Shown piece by piece: positions 30,789-41,016 of a stretch of 64,000 bases of DNA; position 1 is the first letter of the stretch, and each line of letters starts with the position of its first letter. This DNA is from Streptomyces sp. 6-11-2 (GTDB lineage: Bacteria; Actinomycetota; Actinomycetes; Streptomycetales; Streptomycetaceae): positions 2,914,001-2,978,000 of the forward strand of contig NZ_BJOR01000001.1 in assembly GCF_006540305.1 (NCBI RefSeq), given 5' to 3'. The translations under genes and the position numbers were made by a program. The notes under the pieces were generated by a model. It saw only the letters and a program-made list of their open reading frames with translations. It ran no database searches and had not been told where the DNA came from.

Positions 30789-32131
30789 GCTTTCACCTCC
30801 GTGCGATCGGCCCAGGCCGTGGACTTGGCCGGGTCGAAGGGGCAGCCCCGGCCCGTGATGTGCTGCTCGTACTCCTCGCGGAAGAACTTCAGGGAGGAGA
30901 AGATCGGGGAGGCGGCGCCGTCACCGAGGGCGCAGAAGGACTTGCCGTTGATGTTGTCGGCGATGTCGTTCAGCTTGTCGAGGTCGGACATGACGCCCTT
31001 GCCGGCCTCGATGTCCCGCATCAACTGCACCAGCCAGTACGTTCCTTCACGGCACGGCGTGCACTTGCCGCAGGACTCGTGGGCGTAGAACTCGGTCCAC
31101 CGGGTCACCGCCCGCACCACGCAGGTCGTCTCGTCGAAGCACTGGAGGGCCTTGGTGCCGAGCATCGAGCCCGCGGCGCCCACGCCCTCGTAGTCGAGCG
31201 GCACGTCGAGGTGCTCGTCGGTGAACATCGGCGTCGACGAGCCGCCCGGCGTCCAGAACTTCAGCCGGTGCCCGGGGCGCATGCCGCCGCTCATGTCGAG
31301 CAGCTGACGCAGCGTGATGCCGAGCGGGGCCTCGTACTGGCCGGGGTTGGCGACATGGCCGCTGAGCGAGTAGAGCGTGAAGCCGGGGGACTTCTCGCTG
31401 CCCATCGACCGGAACCATTCCTTGCCGTTGTGCAGGATCGCGGGAACCGACGCGATGGACTCGACGTTGTTCACCACAGTCGGGCACGCGTAGAGGCCCG
31501 CGACGGCGGGGAAGGGAGGACGCAGCCGCGGTTGACCACGGCGGCCTTCGAGCGAGTCCAGCAGCGCGGTCTCCTCACCGCAGATGTACGCGCCGGCGCC
31601 GGCGTGCACGGTGAGGTCGAGGTCGAGGCCACTGCCCAGGATGTTCTCGCCGAGGTAGCCGGCCGCGTAGGCCTCGCGCACGGCCTCGTGCAACCGCCGC
31701 AGTACGGGGACGACTTCACCCCGCAGATAGATGAAGGCATGCGACGACCTGATGGCGTAGCACGCGATGACGATGCCCTCGATGAGGCTGTGCGGGTTCG
31801 CGAAGAGGAGCGGGATGTCCTTGCAGGTCCCGGGCTCCGATTCGTCGGCGTTGACAACAAGATAGTGCGGCTTGCCATCACCCTGGGGGATGAACTGCCA
31901 CTTCATTCCCGTGGGGAACCCCGCGCCGCCGCGGCCGCGCAGACCGGAGTCCTTGACGTACGCGATGACGTCGTCCGGCGACATGGCGAGGGCCTTGCGG
32001 AGTCCCTCGTACCCCTCGTGCCTCCGGTACACGTCCAGCGTCCAGGACCTGTCCTCGTCCCAGAAGGCCGACAGCACGGGTACGAGCAGCTTCTCGGGGC
32101 TGCTCTCGTCGATTTCCGGTGCCAAGGTCAT
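30785..32131 (-). CDS. nuoF: NADH-quinone oxidoreductase subunit F
   Basis: This 448-aa subunit is the NADH-binding flavoprotein. It has the FMN/NADH Rossmann motif [13 protein letters not shown], a nucleotide segment [25 protein letters not shown], and the N3 [4Fe-4S] motif [19 protein letters not shown] is oxidised here and electrons pass to NuoG. ATG 32131 has GGAGGGGGA just upstream and overlaps the nuoE stop by 4 nt; upstream open frame is not conserved. Confidence 0.97.
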   Translation of the reverse strand: MTLAPEIDESSPEKLLVPVLSAFWDEDRSWTLDVYRRHEGYEGLRKALAMSPDDVIAYVKDSGLRGRGGAGFPTGMKWQFIPQGDGKPHYLVVNADESEPGTCKDIPLLFANPHSLIEGIVIACYAIRSSHAFIYLRGEVVPVLRRLHEAVREAYAAGYLGENILGSGLDLDLTVHAGAGAYICGEETALLDSLEGRRGQPRLRPPFPAVAGLYACPTVVNNVESIASVPAILHNGKEWFRSMGSEKSPGFTLYSLSGHVANPGQYEAPLGITLRQLLDMSGGMRPGHRLKFWTPGGSSTPMFTDEHLDVPLDYEGVGAAGSMLGTKALQCFDETTCVVRAVTRWTEFYAHESCGKCTPCREGTYWLVQLMRDIEAGKGVMSDLDKLNDIADNINGKSFCALGDGAASPIFSSLKFFREEYEQHITGRGCPFDPAKSTAWADRTEVKA

Positions 32132-33000
32132 CCCTCCCCCTCCTCTCCGACGTCTCCGACGGGTCCCTGCGGATGGGACGGATCGGAGGCCGATGTGGCC
32201 TGCGGCGCGTCGTGCGAGCTCAGGTGCTCGGACGGCGACGGCTGGTGCACGGCTGCGTCGTGCGGTCCTCCGTCGCGCGGGTGGACCACGCGCACGGGCG
32301 CGGCCTCCCCCTTGGCCAGGCGGAGGCCCACCAGCGAGGCGGGTCCCGCGCTGCCGCCGGCCTCCGTCGCCCCTTCGCGCTCGTCGGGGAAGCCCGCCAG
32401 GATGCGGGCGGTCTCCTTGAACGTGCACAGGGGCGCGCCGCGCGTGGGCGTCACCGGCCGTCCCGCGCGCAGGTCGTCGACCAGGCGCTTGACGCTCGCC
32501 GGGTTCTGGTTGTCGAAGAACTCCCAGTTGACCATCACGACCGGCGCGTAGTCGCAGGCCGCGTTGCACTCGATGTGCTCGAGGGTGACCTTGCCGTCGT
32601 CGGTGGTCTCGCCGTTGCCGACGCCGAGGTGCTCCTGGAGGGCCTCGAAGATGGCGTCGCCGCCCATCACGGCGCACAGGGTGTTGGTGCAGACGCCCAC
32701 CTGGTAGTCACCGGACGGCTTGCGCCGGTACATGGTGTAGAAGGTGGCGACCGCGGTGACCTCGGCCGTGGTCAGGCCGAGCACGTCCGCGCAGAACCGC
32801 ATTCCGGTGCGCGTGACGTGGCCCTCCTCCGACTGCACCAGGTGCAGCAGCGGAAGGAGGGCGGACCGGGAGTCCGGGTAGCGGGCGATGATCTCGCGCG
32901 CGTCCCGCTCGAGCCGGGTGCGGACGTCGTCCGGGTAGTCGGGCGCGGGCAGTTCGGGCATGCCCAGGCTGACGCCCTGCTCCGAAGAACTGGTGGTCAC
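32128..33000 (-). CDS. nuoE: NADH-quinone oxidoreductase subunit E
   Basis: This 290-aa thioredoxin-like [2Fe-2S] subunit has the four ligands in [12 protein letters not shown] and [12 protein letters not shown]. It partners NuoF in the NADH module. The conserved part ends near residue ~200; the remaining ~90 residues are a disordered His/Ser/Pro/Gly-rich tail that makes this protein much longer than the usual ~170-240 aa. The GTG start at 33000 overlaps the nuoD stop by 4 nt. Confidence 0.96.
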   Translation of the reverse strand: MTTSSSEQGVSLGMPELPAPDYPDDVRTRLERDAREIIARYPDSRSALLPLLHLVQSEEGHVTRTGMRFCADVLGLTTAEVTAVATFYTMYRRKPSGDYQVGVCTNTLCAVMGGDAIFEALQEHLGVGNGETTDDGKVTLEHIECNAACDYAPVVMVNWEFFDNQNPASVKRLVDDLRAGRPVTPTRGAPLCTFKETARILAGFPDEREGATEAGGSAGPASLVGLRLAKGEAAPVRVVHPRDGGPHDAAVHQPSPSEHLSSHDAPQATSASDPSHPQGPVGDVGEEGEG

Positions 33001-34328
33001 CGGTCGACGCCTCCCATCACGGGGTCGATGGACGCGACGGCGACGATGACGTCGGCGACCTGGCCGCCCTCGCACATCGCCGCCATCGCCTGAAGGTTGG
33101 TGAAGGACGGGTCCCGGAAGTGGACCCGGTAGGGGCGGGTGCCGCCGTCGGAGACGACGTGCACCCCGAGTTCGCCCTTGGGCGACTCGACCGCCGCGTA
33201 CGCCTGTCCCGGCGGGACGCGGAAGCCCTCGGTGACCAGCTTGAAGTGGTGGATCAGGGCCTCCATGGAGGTGCCCATGATCTTCTTGATGTGGTCGAGG
33301 GAGTTGCCGAGTCCGTCCGGTCCCAGGGCGAGCTGCGCGGGCCAGGCGATCTTCTTGTCGGCGACCATCACCGGGCCCGGCTCCAGCCGGTCCAGGCACT
33401 GCTCGACGATCCTGAGCGACTGGCGCATCTCCTCCAGGCGGATCAGGAAGCGGCCGTAGGAGTCGCAGGTGTCGGCGGTCGGGATGTCGAAGTCGTACGT
33501 CTCGTAGCCGCAGTAGGGCTGCGTCTTGCGCAGGTCGTGCGGCAGGCCGGTGGAGCGCAGGATCGGGCCGGTGGCGCCGAGGGCCATGCAGCCGGCCAGA
33601 TCGAGGTAGCCGACGTCCTGCATACGGGCCTTGAAGATGGGGTTCCCGGTGGCGAGCTTGTCGTACTCCGGGAGGTTCTTCGTCATCTTCTTCACGAACT
33701 CGCGGATCTGGTCCACCGCGCCGGGCGGCAGGTCCTGGGCGAGTCCGCCGGGCCGGATGTACGCGTGGTTCATCCGCAGGCCCGTGATGAGCTCGTAGAG
33801 GTCGAGAATCATTTCACGATCGCGGAATCCGTAGATCATGATCGTGGTGGCGCCCAGCTCCATGCCGCCGGTGGCGATGCACACCAGGTGGGAGGAGAGC
33901 CGGTTCAGCTCCATCAGGAGCACCCGGATGATCTTGGCACGCTCGGTGATCTGGTCCTCGATGCCGAGGAGTTTCTCGACGGCGAGGCAGTAGGCGGTCT
34001 CGTTGAAGAAGGACGTCAGGTAGTCCATGCGCGTGACGAAGGTGGTGCCCTGCGTCCACGTGCGGAACTCGAGGTTCTTCTCGATGCCGGTGTGCAGGTA
34101 GCCGATGCCGCAGCGGGCCTCGGTGACCGTCTCGCCGTCGATCTCCAGGATCAGCCGGAGCACGCCGTGGGTGGACGGGTGCTGGGGGCCCATGTTGACG
34201 ACGATGCGCTCGTCGTCGGCGCGGGCCGCGGACCGGGCGACCTCGTCCCAGTCGCCACCGGTGACCGTGTAGACCGTGCCCTCGGTGGTCTCGCGCGCGG
34301 AGGCCGACGACGGGGTGTGCGTGCTCAT
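32997..34328 (-). CDS. nuoD: NADH-quinone oxidoreductase subunit D
   Basis: This 443-aa '49-kDa' subunit is related to [NiFe]-hydrogenase large subunits without the metal ligands and lines the quinone pocket with NuoB. Conserved blocks: [14 protein letters not shown] near residue 45 (the quinone-site His), GYLHTGIEK, and the C-terminal [20 protein letters not shown] and [12 protein letters not shown] 34328 overlaps nuoC by 4 nt. Confidence 0.97.
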   Translation of the reverse strand: MSTHTPSSASARETTEGTVYTVTGGDWDEVARSAARADDERIVVNMGPQHPSTHGVLRLILEIDGETVTEARCGIGYLHTGIEKNLEFRTWTQGTTFVTRMDYLTSFFNETAYCLAVEKLLGIEDQITERAKIIRVLLMELNRLSSHLVCIATGGMELGATTIMIYGFRDREMILDLYELITGLRMNHAYIRPGGLAQDLPPGAVDQIREFVKKMTKNLPEYDKLATGNPIFKARMQDVGYLDLAGCMALGATGPILRSTGLPHDLRKTQPYCGYETYDFDIPTADTCDSYGRFLIRLEEMRQSLRIVEQCLDRLEPGPVMVADKKIAWPAQLALGPDGLGNSLDHIKKIMGTSMEALIHHFKLVTEGFRVPPGQAYAAVESPKGELGVHVVSDGGTRPYRVHFRDPSFTNLQAMAAMCEGGQVADVIVAVASIDPVMGGVDR

Positions 34329-35091
34329 GAGTACGACCTCCGCTGGTCCGGAGCCGGGATCTGGGCGCCCTTGTACTCGACGGGGATGCCGCCGAGGGGG
34401 TAGTCCTTGCGCTGCGGATGGCCCTGCCAGTCGTCCGGCATCATGATCCGCGTCAGGGCCGGGTGGCCGTCGAAGACGATCCCGAAGAAGTCGTACGTCT
34501 CGCGCTCGTGCCAGTCGTTGGTCGGGTAGACGGGGACCAGCGACGGGATGTGCGGGTCGGCGTCGGGGGCGCTGACCTCCAGGCGGACCAGCCGGTTGTG
34601 GGTGATCGAGCGCAGGTGGTACACGGCGTGCAGCTCGCGGCCCTTGTCCTGCGGGTAGTGGACACCGCTGACGCCGGTGCACAGCTCGAAGCGCAGGGCG
34701 GGGTCGTCGCGCAGGGTGCGGGCGACGCGCACCAGGTGCTCGCGCTCGATGTGGAAGGTCAGTTCGCCGCGGTCGACGACCGTCTTCTCGATCGCGTTCT
34801 CCGGGAGGAGGCCCTGTTCCTCCAGCGCGCCCTCGAGTTCGTCGGCGATCTCGTCGAAGCATCCGCCCGGGCCGCCGTAGGGACGGCTCGCCGGACCCGG
34901 GAGCCGGACCGAGCGGACCAGGCCGCCGTATCCGGAGGTGTCGCCGCCGTTGTTGGCGCCGAACATGCCGCGCTGGACGCGGATCTCCTCGCCGCCCTGG
35001 CCGCGCTGGCCGGGGAGGTTGTCGGCGGACAGGTCCTTCTCGGGGTTCACCCCGTTCGCGGACCCGTTCACGTCCTTGCCGTGTCCGTCGC

Positions 35092-35095
<4 letters not shown>
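34325..35095 (-). CDS. nuoC: NADH-quinone oxidoreductase subunit C
   Basis: This 256-aa '30-kDa' structural subunit of the peripheral arm has the signature [20 protein letters not shown] and a following [16 protein letters not shown]. The N-terminal ~70 residues are Gly/Asn-rich and not conserved. ATG 35095 overlaps the nuoB stop by 4 nt. In this operon C and D are separate genes, unlike the fused form in E. coli. Confidence 0.96.
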
Positions 35096-35646
<551 letters not shown>

Positions 35647-35661
35647 GTCGTTAAAGGCCCC

Positions 35662-36021
35662 TCAGTCCCATTCCAGGCCGCCGCGCCGCCATACGTACGC
35701 GTACGCGACGAAGACGGTGAGCACGAAGAGCAGCATCTCCACGAGCCCGAAAACACCCAGGGCGTCGAAGCTGACGGCCCACGGGTAGAGGAAGACGATC
35801 TCGATGTCGAAGACGATGAAGAGCATCGCCGTCAGGTAGTACTTGATGGGGAAGCGCCCGCCGCCGGCCGGCGTTGGGGTCGGCTCGATACCGCACTCGT
35901 ATGCCTCGAGTTTGGCGCGGTTGTACCGCTTCGGTCCGATCAGCGTGGCCATGACCACGGAGAAGATCGCAAAGCCTGCCCCGAGGGCTCCCAGTACGAG
36001 GATGGGCGCATAAGCGTTCAC
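35662..36021 (-). CDS. nuoA: NADH-quinone oxidoreductase subunit A
   Basis: This 119-aa, three-helix membrane subunit is at the junction of the two arms. The conserved loop YECGIEP and the helix IVFDIEIVFLYPWAV, with the conserved Asp/Glu, are diagnostic. GTG 36021 is the first start of the 14-gene nuoA-N operon; the promoter lies in the 36022-36823 interval, where two Rex-like sites are found. Confidence 0.97.
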   Translation of the reverse strand: MNAYAPILVLGALGAGFAIFSVVMATLIGPKRYNRAKLEAYECGIEPTPTPAGGGRFPIKYYLTAMLFIVFDIEIVFLYPWAVSFDALGVFGLVEMLLFVLTVFVAYAYVWRRGGLEWD

Positions 36022-36125
36022 CGCTCCTCGCTCCTCTCAGTCGGCACTGACTGCTGGCGGTCGCCGGGCCCACGGCTGCCTCACCCGTCCCCTGTTCCCG
36101 GCTCGTACGGCCAAGATCGAGAACA

Positions 36126-36141
36126 TGTGAAGCAGGTCACA
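36126..36141. promoter_or_regulatory. Candidate Rex operator proximal to nuoA
   Basis: TGTGAAGCAGGTCACA keeps both half-sites of the Streptomyces Rex consensus TGTGAACGCGTTCACA, with about 12 of 16 positions matching. It lies ~105 nt upstream of the nuoA start. Rex senses NADH/NAD+ and represses respiratory genes when NADH is low. Confidence 0.6.
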
Positions 36142-36430
36142 AGCCCAACTGCCTCGCATCTTATGCCCGACGCTCTGTGATCTGCGACACGGGGTATTGC
36201 ATGAGCTTTGTGATCTCCACCACCTGACGAACGATCATCAAGTCGGATGAGCGGTGATCTTCACACGCGAAGCACCTGCGTGATCACTACTGGTCACATT
36301 TTACCTCGTAGTTGCAGGTCGGAGGGGGTGCGCACTATCAGATGCCCGGCGCCCGGCGCAAAGTGGCGAACGGTGTCAAGACCTTGATATGGGCCTGCTT
36401 TTCACACATCAGGGGGACGGCGACGCGAGA

Positions 36431-36446
36431 TGTGGACGCGTTCACT
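36431..36446. promoter_or_regulatory. Candidate Rex operator distal to nuoA
   Basis: TGTGGACGCGTTCACT matches 14 of 16 positions of TGTGAACGCGTTCACA, including the whole central ACGCGT. It is followed 3 nt later by a further half-site TTCACAA. It lies ~410 nt upstream of nuoA, so it fits a distal nuo promoter, or the NlpC/P60 gene on the other side. Confidence 0.65.
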
Positions 36447-36823
36447 CGTTCACAAGGTCGATGTGCGACTCGGGAGGCTGCTCGGGCGCAGTTTCGCCAA
36501 TGGGACTCAAGTGACAAATGGGACCAGTGAGTCCACCGCGCGGACGCGCCGCGGGGCGGTGACCGTTCCGTGACCTCCGTCACGTTCATGAGAGGAGTCT
36601 GAGAGTCGGGCTTGGCCAACGATCCGCACGGATGGTAGGCCGAGAGCAATTCGGGCGTAACAGCGAAAGACCATGATCAAAGGCATGATCACGCACGCCC
36701 GCAATGTCCGTTACGGCGTCAATAAGGAAACTCGGCCCCGGGATTTGGCCGCCCCATTGAGCAAATGTGGCGCAGCACACGTTTCTTGAAGATATGAAGG
36801 AGCCCCTGGTACCGGTTGTTCCC

Positions 36824-37648
36824 ATGTCCCACACCGCTCACATACGCAGCCACCGGAAGCCTCGCCGTAGCGCGTCGAGAGTCGCGATGCGGGCCGGTGT
36901 TGCCGGCGGCGTCCTCGGCACCCTGGCAGTGGCCGGCACGTCGGCCTCGTCGGCGAACGCCGCCGAGCCGGTGACCCAGACGCTCGAACTGCCCACACTG
37001 ACCTCCGACCTGGCCGCCCAGGTGGCCCAGTCGGCGGAGGCCACGGAGCAGGCCGCCGCCAACTACCGGCTGGGCGCCGAGCGCGACGCGGCCGCCGCAA
37101 AGGCCGCGAAGCAGGCCAAGGCGGACCTGGCCGACGCCAAGAAGAAGGCGGCGGCCCGCAAGAAGGCCGCCGAGACCGCCCGGAAGAAGGCCGCCGAGGC
37201 CGCCGCCCTGCGTGCCTCGCGCACGGCCGAGCGACCGACGCTCAGCGCCTCGGCGAGCGTGGGCAGCACCTCCGCGAGCGTGTCCACGGCGACCGGTTCG
37301 GCCGCGGCCGTGGTCTCGTTCGTCAAGTCCCAGGTCGGCAAGGCCTACGTCTCCGGCGCCACCGGCCCGTCCGCCTACGACTGCTCCGGCCTGGTCCAGA
37401 CCGCCTTCAAGCAGGTGGGCATCAGCCTGCCGCGTGTCTCCCAGGACCAGTCGACCGCCGGCACCCAGGTGTCGCTGTCCAACCTCCAGGTGGGCGACAT
37501 CCTCTACTGGGGCGGCGCGGGCAGCGCGTACCACGTGGGTGTCTACGTCGGGAACGGTATGTTCGTCGGTGCGCAGAACCCGTCCACGGGCGTCGTCGAG
37601 CGCCCGCTGTCCTACGACCCGCCGTCCGGCGCGGTCCGGGTGCTCTGA
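36824..37648 (+). CDS. Secreted NlpC/P60 peptidoglycan endopeptidase
   Basis: This 274-aa exported wall hydrolase has a twin-Arg-free signal peptide (RKPRRSASR then a hydrophobic run to ~47, SSANAAE), a Lys/Ala-rich coiled coil at ~85-132, a Ser/Thr linker, and a C-terminal NlpC/P60 domain. Catalytic Cys187 lies in AYDCSGLVQTAF and His237 in AYHVGVYVG. It cuts stem peptides between D-Glu and the diamino acid. The start is uncertain: ATG 36824 has no close RBS, while AAGGAG lies at 36797-36802, and ATG 36794 in the same frame would add ten residues. A strong terminator follows. Confidence 0.88.
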   Translation: MSHTAHIRSHRKPRRSASRVAMRAGVAGGVLGTLAVAGTSASSANAAEPVTQTLELPTLTSDLAAQVAQSAEATEQAAANYRLGAERDAAAAKAAKQAKADLADAKKKAAARKKAAETARKKAAEAAALRASRTAERPTLSASASVGSTSASVSTATGSAAAVVSFVKSQVGKAYVSGATGPSAYDCSGLVQTAFKQVGISLPRVSQDQSTAGTQVSLSNLQVGDILYWGGAGSAYHVGVYVGNGMFVGAQNPSTGVVERPLSYDPPSGAVRVL

Positions 37649-37677
37649 AGACACCCGCGGACAGCCGTAACGGACTG

Positions 37678-37711
37678 AAGGGCCGCAGCCGCTCGGGGGC
37701 AGCGGCCCTTC
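37678..37711. terminator. Rho-independent-like hairpin after NlpC/P60 gene
   Basis: GAAGGGCCGC (37678-37687) pairs exactly with GCGGCCCTTC (37702-37711) across a 14-nt loop, 30 nt after the NlpC/P60 stop. Confidence 0.75.
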
Positions 37712-37748
37712 CGGCTTTCCCGATTCGCCCGCTTCACCCTCGTACGAC

Positions 37749-37786
37749 ACGGAGGGGCCGGCTCGCCAACGAGCCGGCCCCTCCGT
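37749..37786. terminator. Perfect 17-bp hairpin after the reductase gene
   Basis: Arms 37749-37765 and 37770-37786 are exact reverse complements with loop CCAA. It lies just past the stop (37802) of the minus-strand flavoprotein and can stop transcription in both directions. Confidence 0.85.
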
Positions 37787-37801
37787 CGTCCCCGCGTGTG
37801 C

Positions 37802-39091
37802 TCACGCCTTCGGGGCCACCTTGCTCAGGCCGTTGATGATGCGGTCCATCGCGTCGCCGCCCGTCGGGTCGGTGAGGTTGGCGAGCAGCTTGAGGGTGAA
37901 CTTCATCAGCAGCGGGTGGGTCAGCCCGCGCTGGGCGGCGATCTGCATGACCTTCGGGTTGCCGATGAGCTTCACGAAGGCGCGGCCCAGCGTGTAGTAG
38001 CCGCCGTAGGTGTCCTTCAGGACGCGCGGGTAGCGCCGCAGGGCGAGTTCGCGCTGGGCCGGGGTGGCCCGGGAGTGGGCCTGGACGATGACGTCGGCGG
38101 CGAGCTGGCCGGACTCCATCGCATAGGCGATGCCCTCGCCGTTGAAGGGGTTGACCAGACCGCCCGCGTCGCCGACGAGCAGCAGGCCCCGCGTGTAGTG
38201 GGGCTGGCGGTTGAAGGCCATGGGCAGGGCGGCGCCGCGGATCGGGCCCGTCATGTTGTCCGGGGTGTAGCCCCAGTCCTCGGGCATCGACGCACACCAG
38301 GCCTTGAGCACCTCGCGCCAGTCCAGTTCCTTGAAGGACTCGGAGGTGTTGAGCACGCCCAGGCCGACGTTGGAGGTGCCGTCGCCCATGCCGAAGATCC
38401 AGCCGTAACCGGGCAGCAGCCGGTCCTGGGGGCCGCGCCGGTCCCACAGCTCCAGCCAGGACTCCAGGTAGTCGTCGTCGTGGCGCGGGCTGGTGAAGTA
38501 GGTGCGCACCGCGACGCCCATCGGGCGGTCCTCGCGGCGGTGCAGGCCCATCGCCAGGGACAGCCGGGTGGAGTTGCCGTCGGCGGCGACGACGAGCGGC
38601 GCGTGGAAGGTGACCTCGCGCTTCTCCTCACCCAGTTTGGCCTTGACCCCGGTGATGCGGCCGGTGCGGTCGTCGACGAGGGGCGCGGACACGTTGCAGC
38701 GCTCGAACAGCCGCGCGCCCGCCTTCTGCGCCTGCCGGGCGAGCTGCTCGTCGAAGTCGTCGCGCTTGCGCACGAGTCCGTAGTCGGGGAAGGAGGCGAG
38801 GTCGGGCCAGTCCAGCTGGAGGCGGACGCCGCCGCCGATGATCCTCAGGCCCTTGTTGCGCAGCCAGCCGGCCTCCTCGGAGATGTCGATGCCCATCGCG
38901 ACGAGTTGCTTGACGGCGCGCGGGGTGAGGCCGTCGCCGCAGACCTTCTCCCGCGGGAACTCGGTCTTCTCCAGCAGGAGTACGTCGAGTCCGGCCCGGG
39001 CGAGGTGGTAGGCGGTGGTGGACCCGGCCGGCCCCGCGCCCACGACGATCACATCGGCGGTGTTCTCGGAGAGGGGCTCAGTCACGGTCAC
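37802..39091 (-). CDS. Geranylgeranyl reductase family flavoprotein (menaquinone reductase-like)
   Basis: This 429-aa FAD protein has VIVVGAGPAGSTTAYHLA near the N-terminus, the family motif REKVCGDGLTPRAVKQL, and a GDAGGLVNPFNGEGI block that binds FAD near residue 300. The family reduces isoprenoid double bonds; mycobacterial MenJ, which saturates one isoprene unit of menaquinone, belongs to it. Streptomycetes make partly saturated MK-9(H6/H8), and menG, mqnC and nuo lie close by, so a role in menaquinone tail reduction is likely but inferred; phospholipid or other prenyl substrates are alternatives. GTG 39091 has GGGGAG 8 nt upstream. Confidence 0.82.
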   Translation of the reverse strand: MTVTEPLSENTADVIVVGAGPAGSTTAYHLARAGLDVLLLEKTEFPREKVCGDGLTPRAVKQLVAMGIDISEEAGWLRNKGLRIIGGGVRLQLDWPDLASFPDYGLVRKRDDFDEQLARQAQKAGARLFERCNVSAPLVDDRTGRITGVKAKLGEEKREVTFHAPLVVAADGNSTRLSLAMGLHRREDRPMGVAVRTYFTSPRHDDDYLESWLELWDRRGPQDRLLPGYGWIFGMGDGTSNVGLGVLNTSESFKELDWREVLKAWCASMPEDWGYTPDNMTGPIRGAALPMAFNRQPHYTRGLLLVGDAGGLVNPFNGEGIAYAMESGQLAADVIVQAHSRATPAQRELALRRYPRVLKDTYGGYYTLGRAFVKLIGNPKVMQIAAQRGLTHPLLMKFTLKLLANLTDPTGGDAMDRIINGLSKVAPKA

Positions 39092-39189
39092 GGCGGGATC
39101 TCCCCAAGGTTCGGAATCTGTGTGCCGACCGGCACTGGACATGGGCAGTCTATGCAGCAGAATTGATCACCCGGCTGAAGGGCTGCCCC

Positions 39190-39696
39190 GTGAACCGAGC
39201 TCTCCCCGTCGTACGTCTGCGTGTGCCCACCGATGAGGACGCCGTGGCCTGGCACCGGATCTTCGCCGACCCGGACGTCATGGAGTTCCAGGGCGGCAGT
39301 CCCGCGGAGCTTTCCGTCTACGAGGAACTCACCGCCCGTCAGCGGCGGCACGACGCCGAACGCGGCTTCTGCCTGTGGACGATGCTCGACGAGACCGGCC
39401 GTGTCATCGGCTTCACCGGCGCCCAGCCGTGGGAGCGGGACTGGGGTCCCACGGGCGAGATCGAGATCGGCTGGCGGCTCGGCCGCGAACACTGGGGCCG
39501 CGGATACGTCACGGCGGCGGCCCACATGACCCTGGAGCGGCTGCGCGCGACCGGCCTGACGGGCGTGGTGGCCATGGTCGACTCCCGCAACAAGCGGTCC
39601 ATCGCGGTCACCGAGCGCCTCGGCATGCGGCTGGCGCAGACCTTCGTGACGCCGGTGTCGCAGCGGCAGGGGCACTGCTACCGGCTGGACCTGTGA
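39190..39696 (+). CDS. GNAT-family N-acetyltransferase
   Basis: This 168-aa protein resembles RimJ/RimL-type acetyltransferases: LRVPTDEDAVAWHRIFADP at the start, then GWRLGREHWGRGYVTAAA, which carries the acetyl-CoA pyrophosphate loop (R-x-x-W-G-R-G-Y), and VDSRNKRSIAVTERLGMR at the end. Substrate unknown. GTG 39190 has only a weak RBS; TTG 39163 in the same frame would add nine residues. It starts 98 nt from the divergent reductase gene. Confidence 0.88.
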   Translation: MNRALPVVRLRVPTDEDAVAWHRIFADPDVMEFQGGSPAELSVYEELTARQRRHDAERGFCLWTMLDETGRVIGFTGAQPWERDWGPTGEIEIGWRLGREHWGRGYVTAAAHMTLERLRATGLTGVVAMVDSRNKRSIAVTERLGMRLAQTFVTPVSQRQGHCYRLDL

Positions 39697-39802
39697 CCGC
39701 GACCCATTACCTTGCGTAATCGAGTGTCACAGAAAGACACTTGGCGCTTCCGGGTGGCACCCCCGGCCGGTTACCCTGCCAGTACCGCTGGGGGTGACGT
39801 CT

Positions 39803-40138
39803 GTGTACATGACACCCAAGACGCCCGAAGTACGCGTGCCGCGCCTGGTAGGGCTGATGGCCGTGGACGCGCGCGAGACCGCCCGTGCCCAGGGCCTGTT
39901 CCTCAACGCGCCGGACCGCCCGGACTTGCATCTCGCGGTCGTCGACCACGTCGTCCGCCAGTACCCGCAGCCCGGTGCCGAGGTGCCGCGGGACTCCATG
40001 GTGTACGTGTGGTTCGACTTCGGCACGGGCGAGGGCGGCGGAGGCGTCCGCGAGCCGCGCGTCCCGCGTCCGCCCACGGGCGGCCTCCAGCGCGAAGCCG
40101 ACGAACCGGGCGATCCGTACGCGGTCAGTCCCGTGTGA
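39803..40138 (+). CDS. Small PASTA-domain protein
   Basis: This ~111-aa protein has one PASTA domain at residues ~12-75: VPRLVGLMAVDARETARAQG, then VVRQYPQPGAEVPRDSMVYVWF, the usual 'P-G-x-x-V-x-x-G-x-V' ending. The C-terminal tail is Gly/Pro-rich. PASTA domains bind muropeptides or beta-lactams when outside the cell, but no signal peptide or membrane segment is visible, so this one seems cytosolic and its role is unclear. Starts GTG 39794, GTG 39803 and ATG 39809 are all in frame; 39803 has the best spacing to GGGGGTGA. Confidence 0.75.
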   Translation: MYMTPKTPEVRVPRLVGLMAVDARETARAQGLFLNAPDRPDLHLAVVDHVVRQYPQPGAEVPRDSMVYVWFDFGTGEGGGGVREPRVPRPPTGGLQREADEPGDPYAVSPV

Positions 40139-40153
40139 CGGCCCGCGCGGCCG

Positions 40154-40846
40154 TCAGCCCTTGAAACCCCGGTGCAGGGAGACGATTCCGCCGCTGAGGT
40201 TGCGCCAGGCCACCTTCGACCAGCCGGCCGTCCGCAGCAGCCCGGCCAGCGCGGGCTGGTCGGGCCAGGCCCGGATGGACTCGGCGAGGTAGACGTACGC
40301 GTCCGGGTTGGAGGACACCGCGCGCGCCACGGGCGGCAGGGCCCGCATCAGGTACTCGGTGTAGACGGTGCGGAACGGCGCCCAGGTGGGGTGCGAGAAC
40401 TCGCAGATGACCACCCGGCCGCCGGGCCGGGTCACCCGGTACATCTCGCGCAGGGCCGTCTCCGTGTCCTGCACGTTGCGCAGCCCGAAGGAGATGGTGA
40501 CGGCGTCGAAGGTGTCGTCCTTGAACGGCAGCCGCGTCGCGTCGCCCGCCGTGAACGGCAGCCAGGCGTGCCGCCGCTTCCCGACCTGGAGCATCCCGAG
40601 CGAGAAGTCGCAGGGGACGACGTAGGCGCCGGCGCGGGTGAAGGGCAGCGAGGAGGTGGCCGTGCCGGCGGCGAGATCGAGGATCTTCTGCGCCGGCCGG
40701 GCGTCGACCGCCCTGGCGACCTCCTTCCGCCACCGCCGGTCCTGCCCCAGGGACAGCACGTCGTTGGTCAGGTCGTACCGTTCCGCCACGTCGTCGAACA
40801 TCGAGGCGACGTCGTGCGGCTGCTTCTCCAGGGATGCGCGGGTCAC
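40154..40846 (-). CDS. menG: Demethylmenaquinone methyltransferase
   Basis: This 230-aa SAM-dependent enzyme of the UbiE/MenG family makes the last step of menaquinone synthesis by methylating demethylmenaquinone. It has the UbiE start region [23 protein letters not shown] motif [13 protein letters not shown], and the family signature [15 protein letters not shown], then [12 protein letters not shown]. Present also in futalosine-pathway organisms, it complements mqnC at 42839. GTG start at 40846. It converges on the PASTA gene with a 15-nt gap. Confidence 0.93.
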   Translation of the reverse strand: MTRASLEKQPHDVASMFDDVAERYDLTNDVLSLGQDRRWRKEVARAVDARPAQKILDLAAGTATSSLPFTRAGAYVVPCDFSLGMLQVGKRRHAWLPFTAGDATRLPFKDDTFDAVTISFGLRNVQDTETALREMYRVTRPGGRVVICEFSHPTWAPFRTVYTEYLMRALPPVARAVSSNPDAYVYLAESIRAWPDQPALAGLLRTAGWSKVAWRNLSGGIVSLHRGFKG

Positions 40847-41016
40847 CGGCCCATTGTGGCAGGCGGGGGTGGCGGTTGACGGAAGTGCCCCGGCGGCACG
40901 GCTTTCGATGGCAGGCTCGGAACGCGGTTCCCGGTCCGGAGACAGGCTCTCTCCGGACCGGGATCCCGCCGTGTTTGGATTCCCGTACGGACGTCACGAG
41001 GGCTGGTGCATGCGCA

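Larger units (their letters stand above)
36022..36823. other. Divergent intergenic region nuoA / NlpC-P60
   Basis: No gene is seen in these ~800 nt. The stretch holds two Rex-like operators (36126-36141, 36431-36446), another TTCACAA half-site just after the second, a GTGAC-CTCC-GTCAC inverted repeat (36569-36582 area) and several TGATC words. The promoters of nuoA (leftward) and of the NlpC/P60 gene (rightward) must both be here. The long untranslated space suggests a leader or several promoters. Confidence 0.6.
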
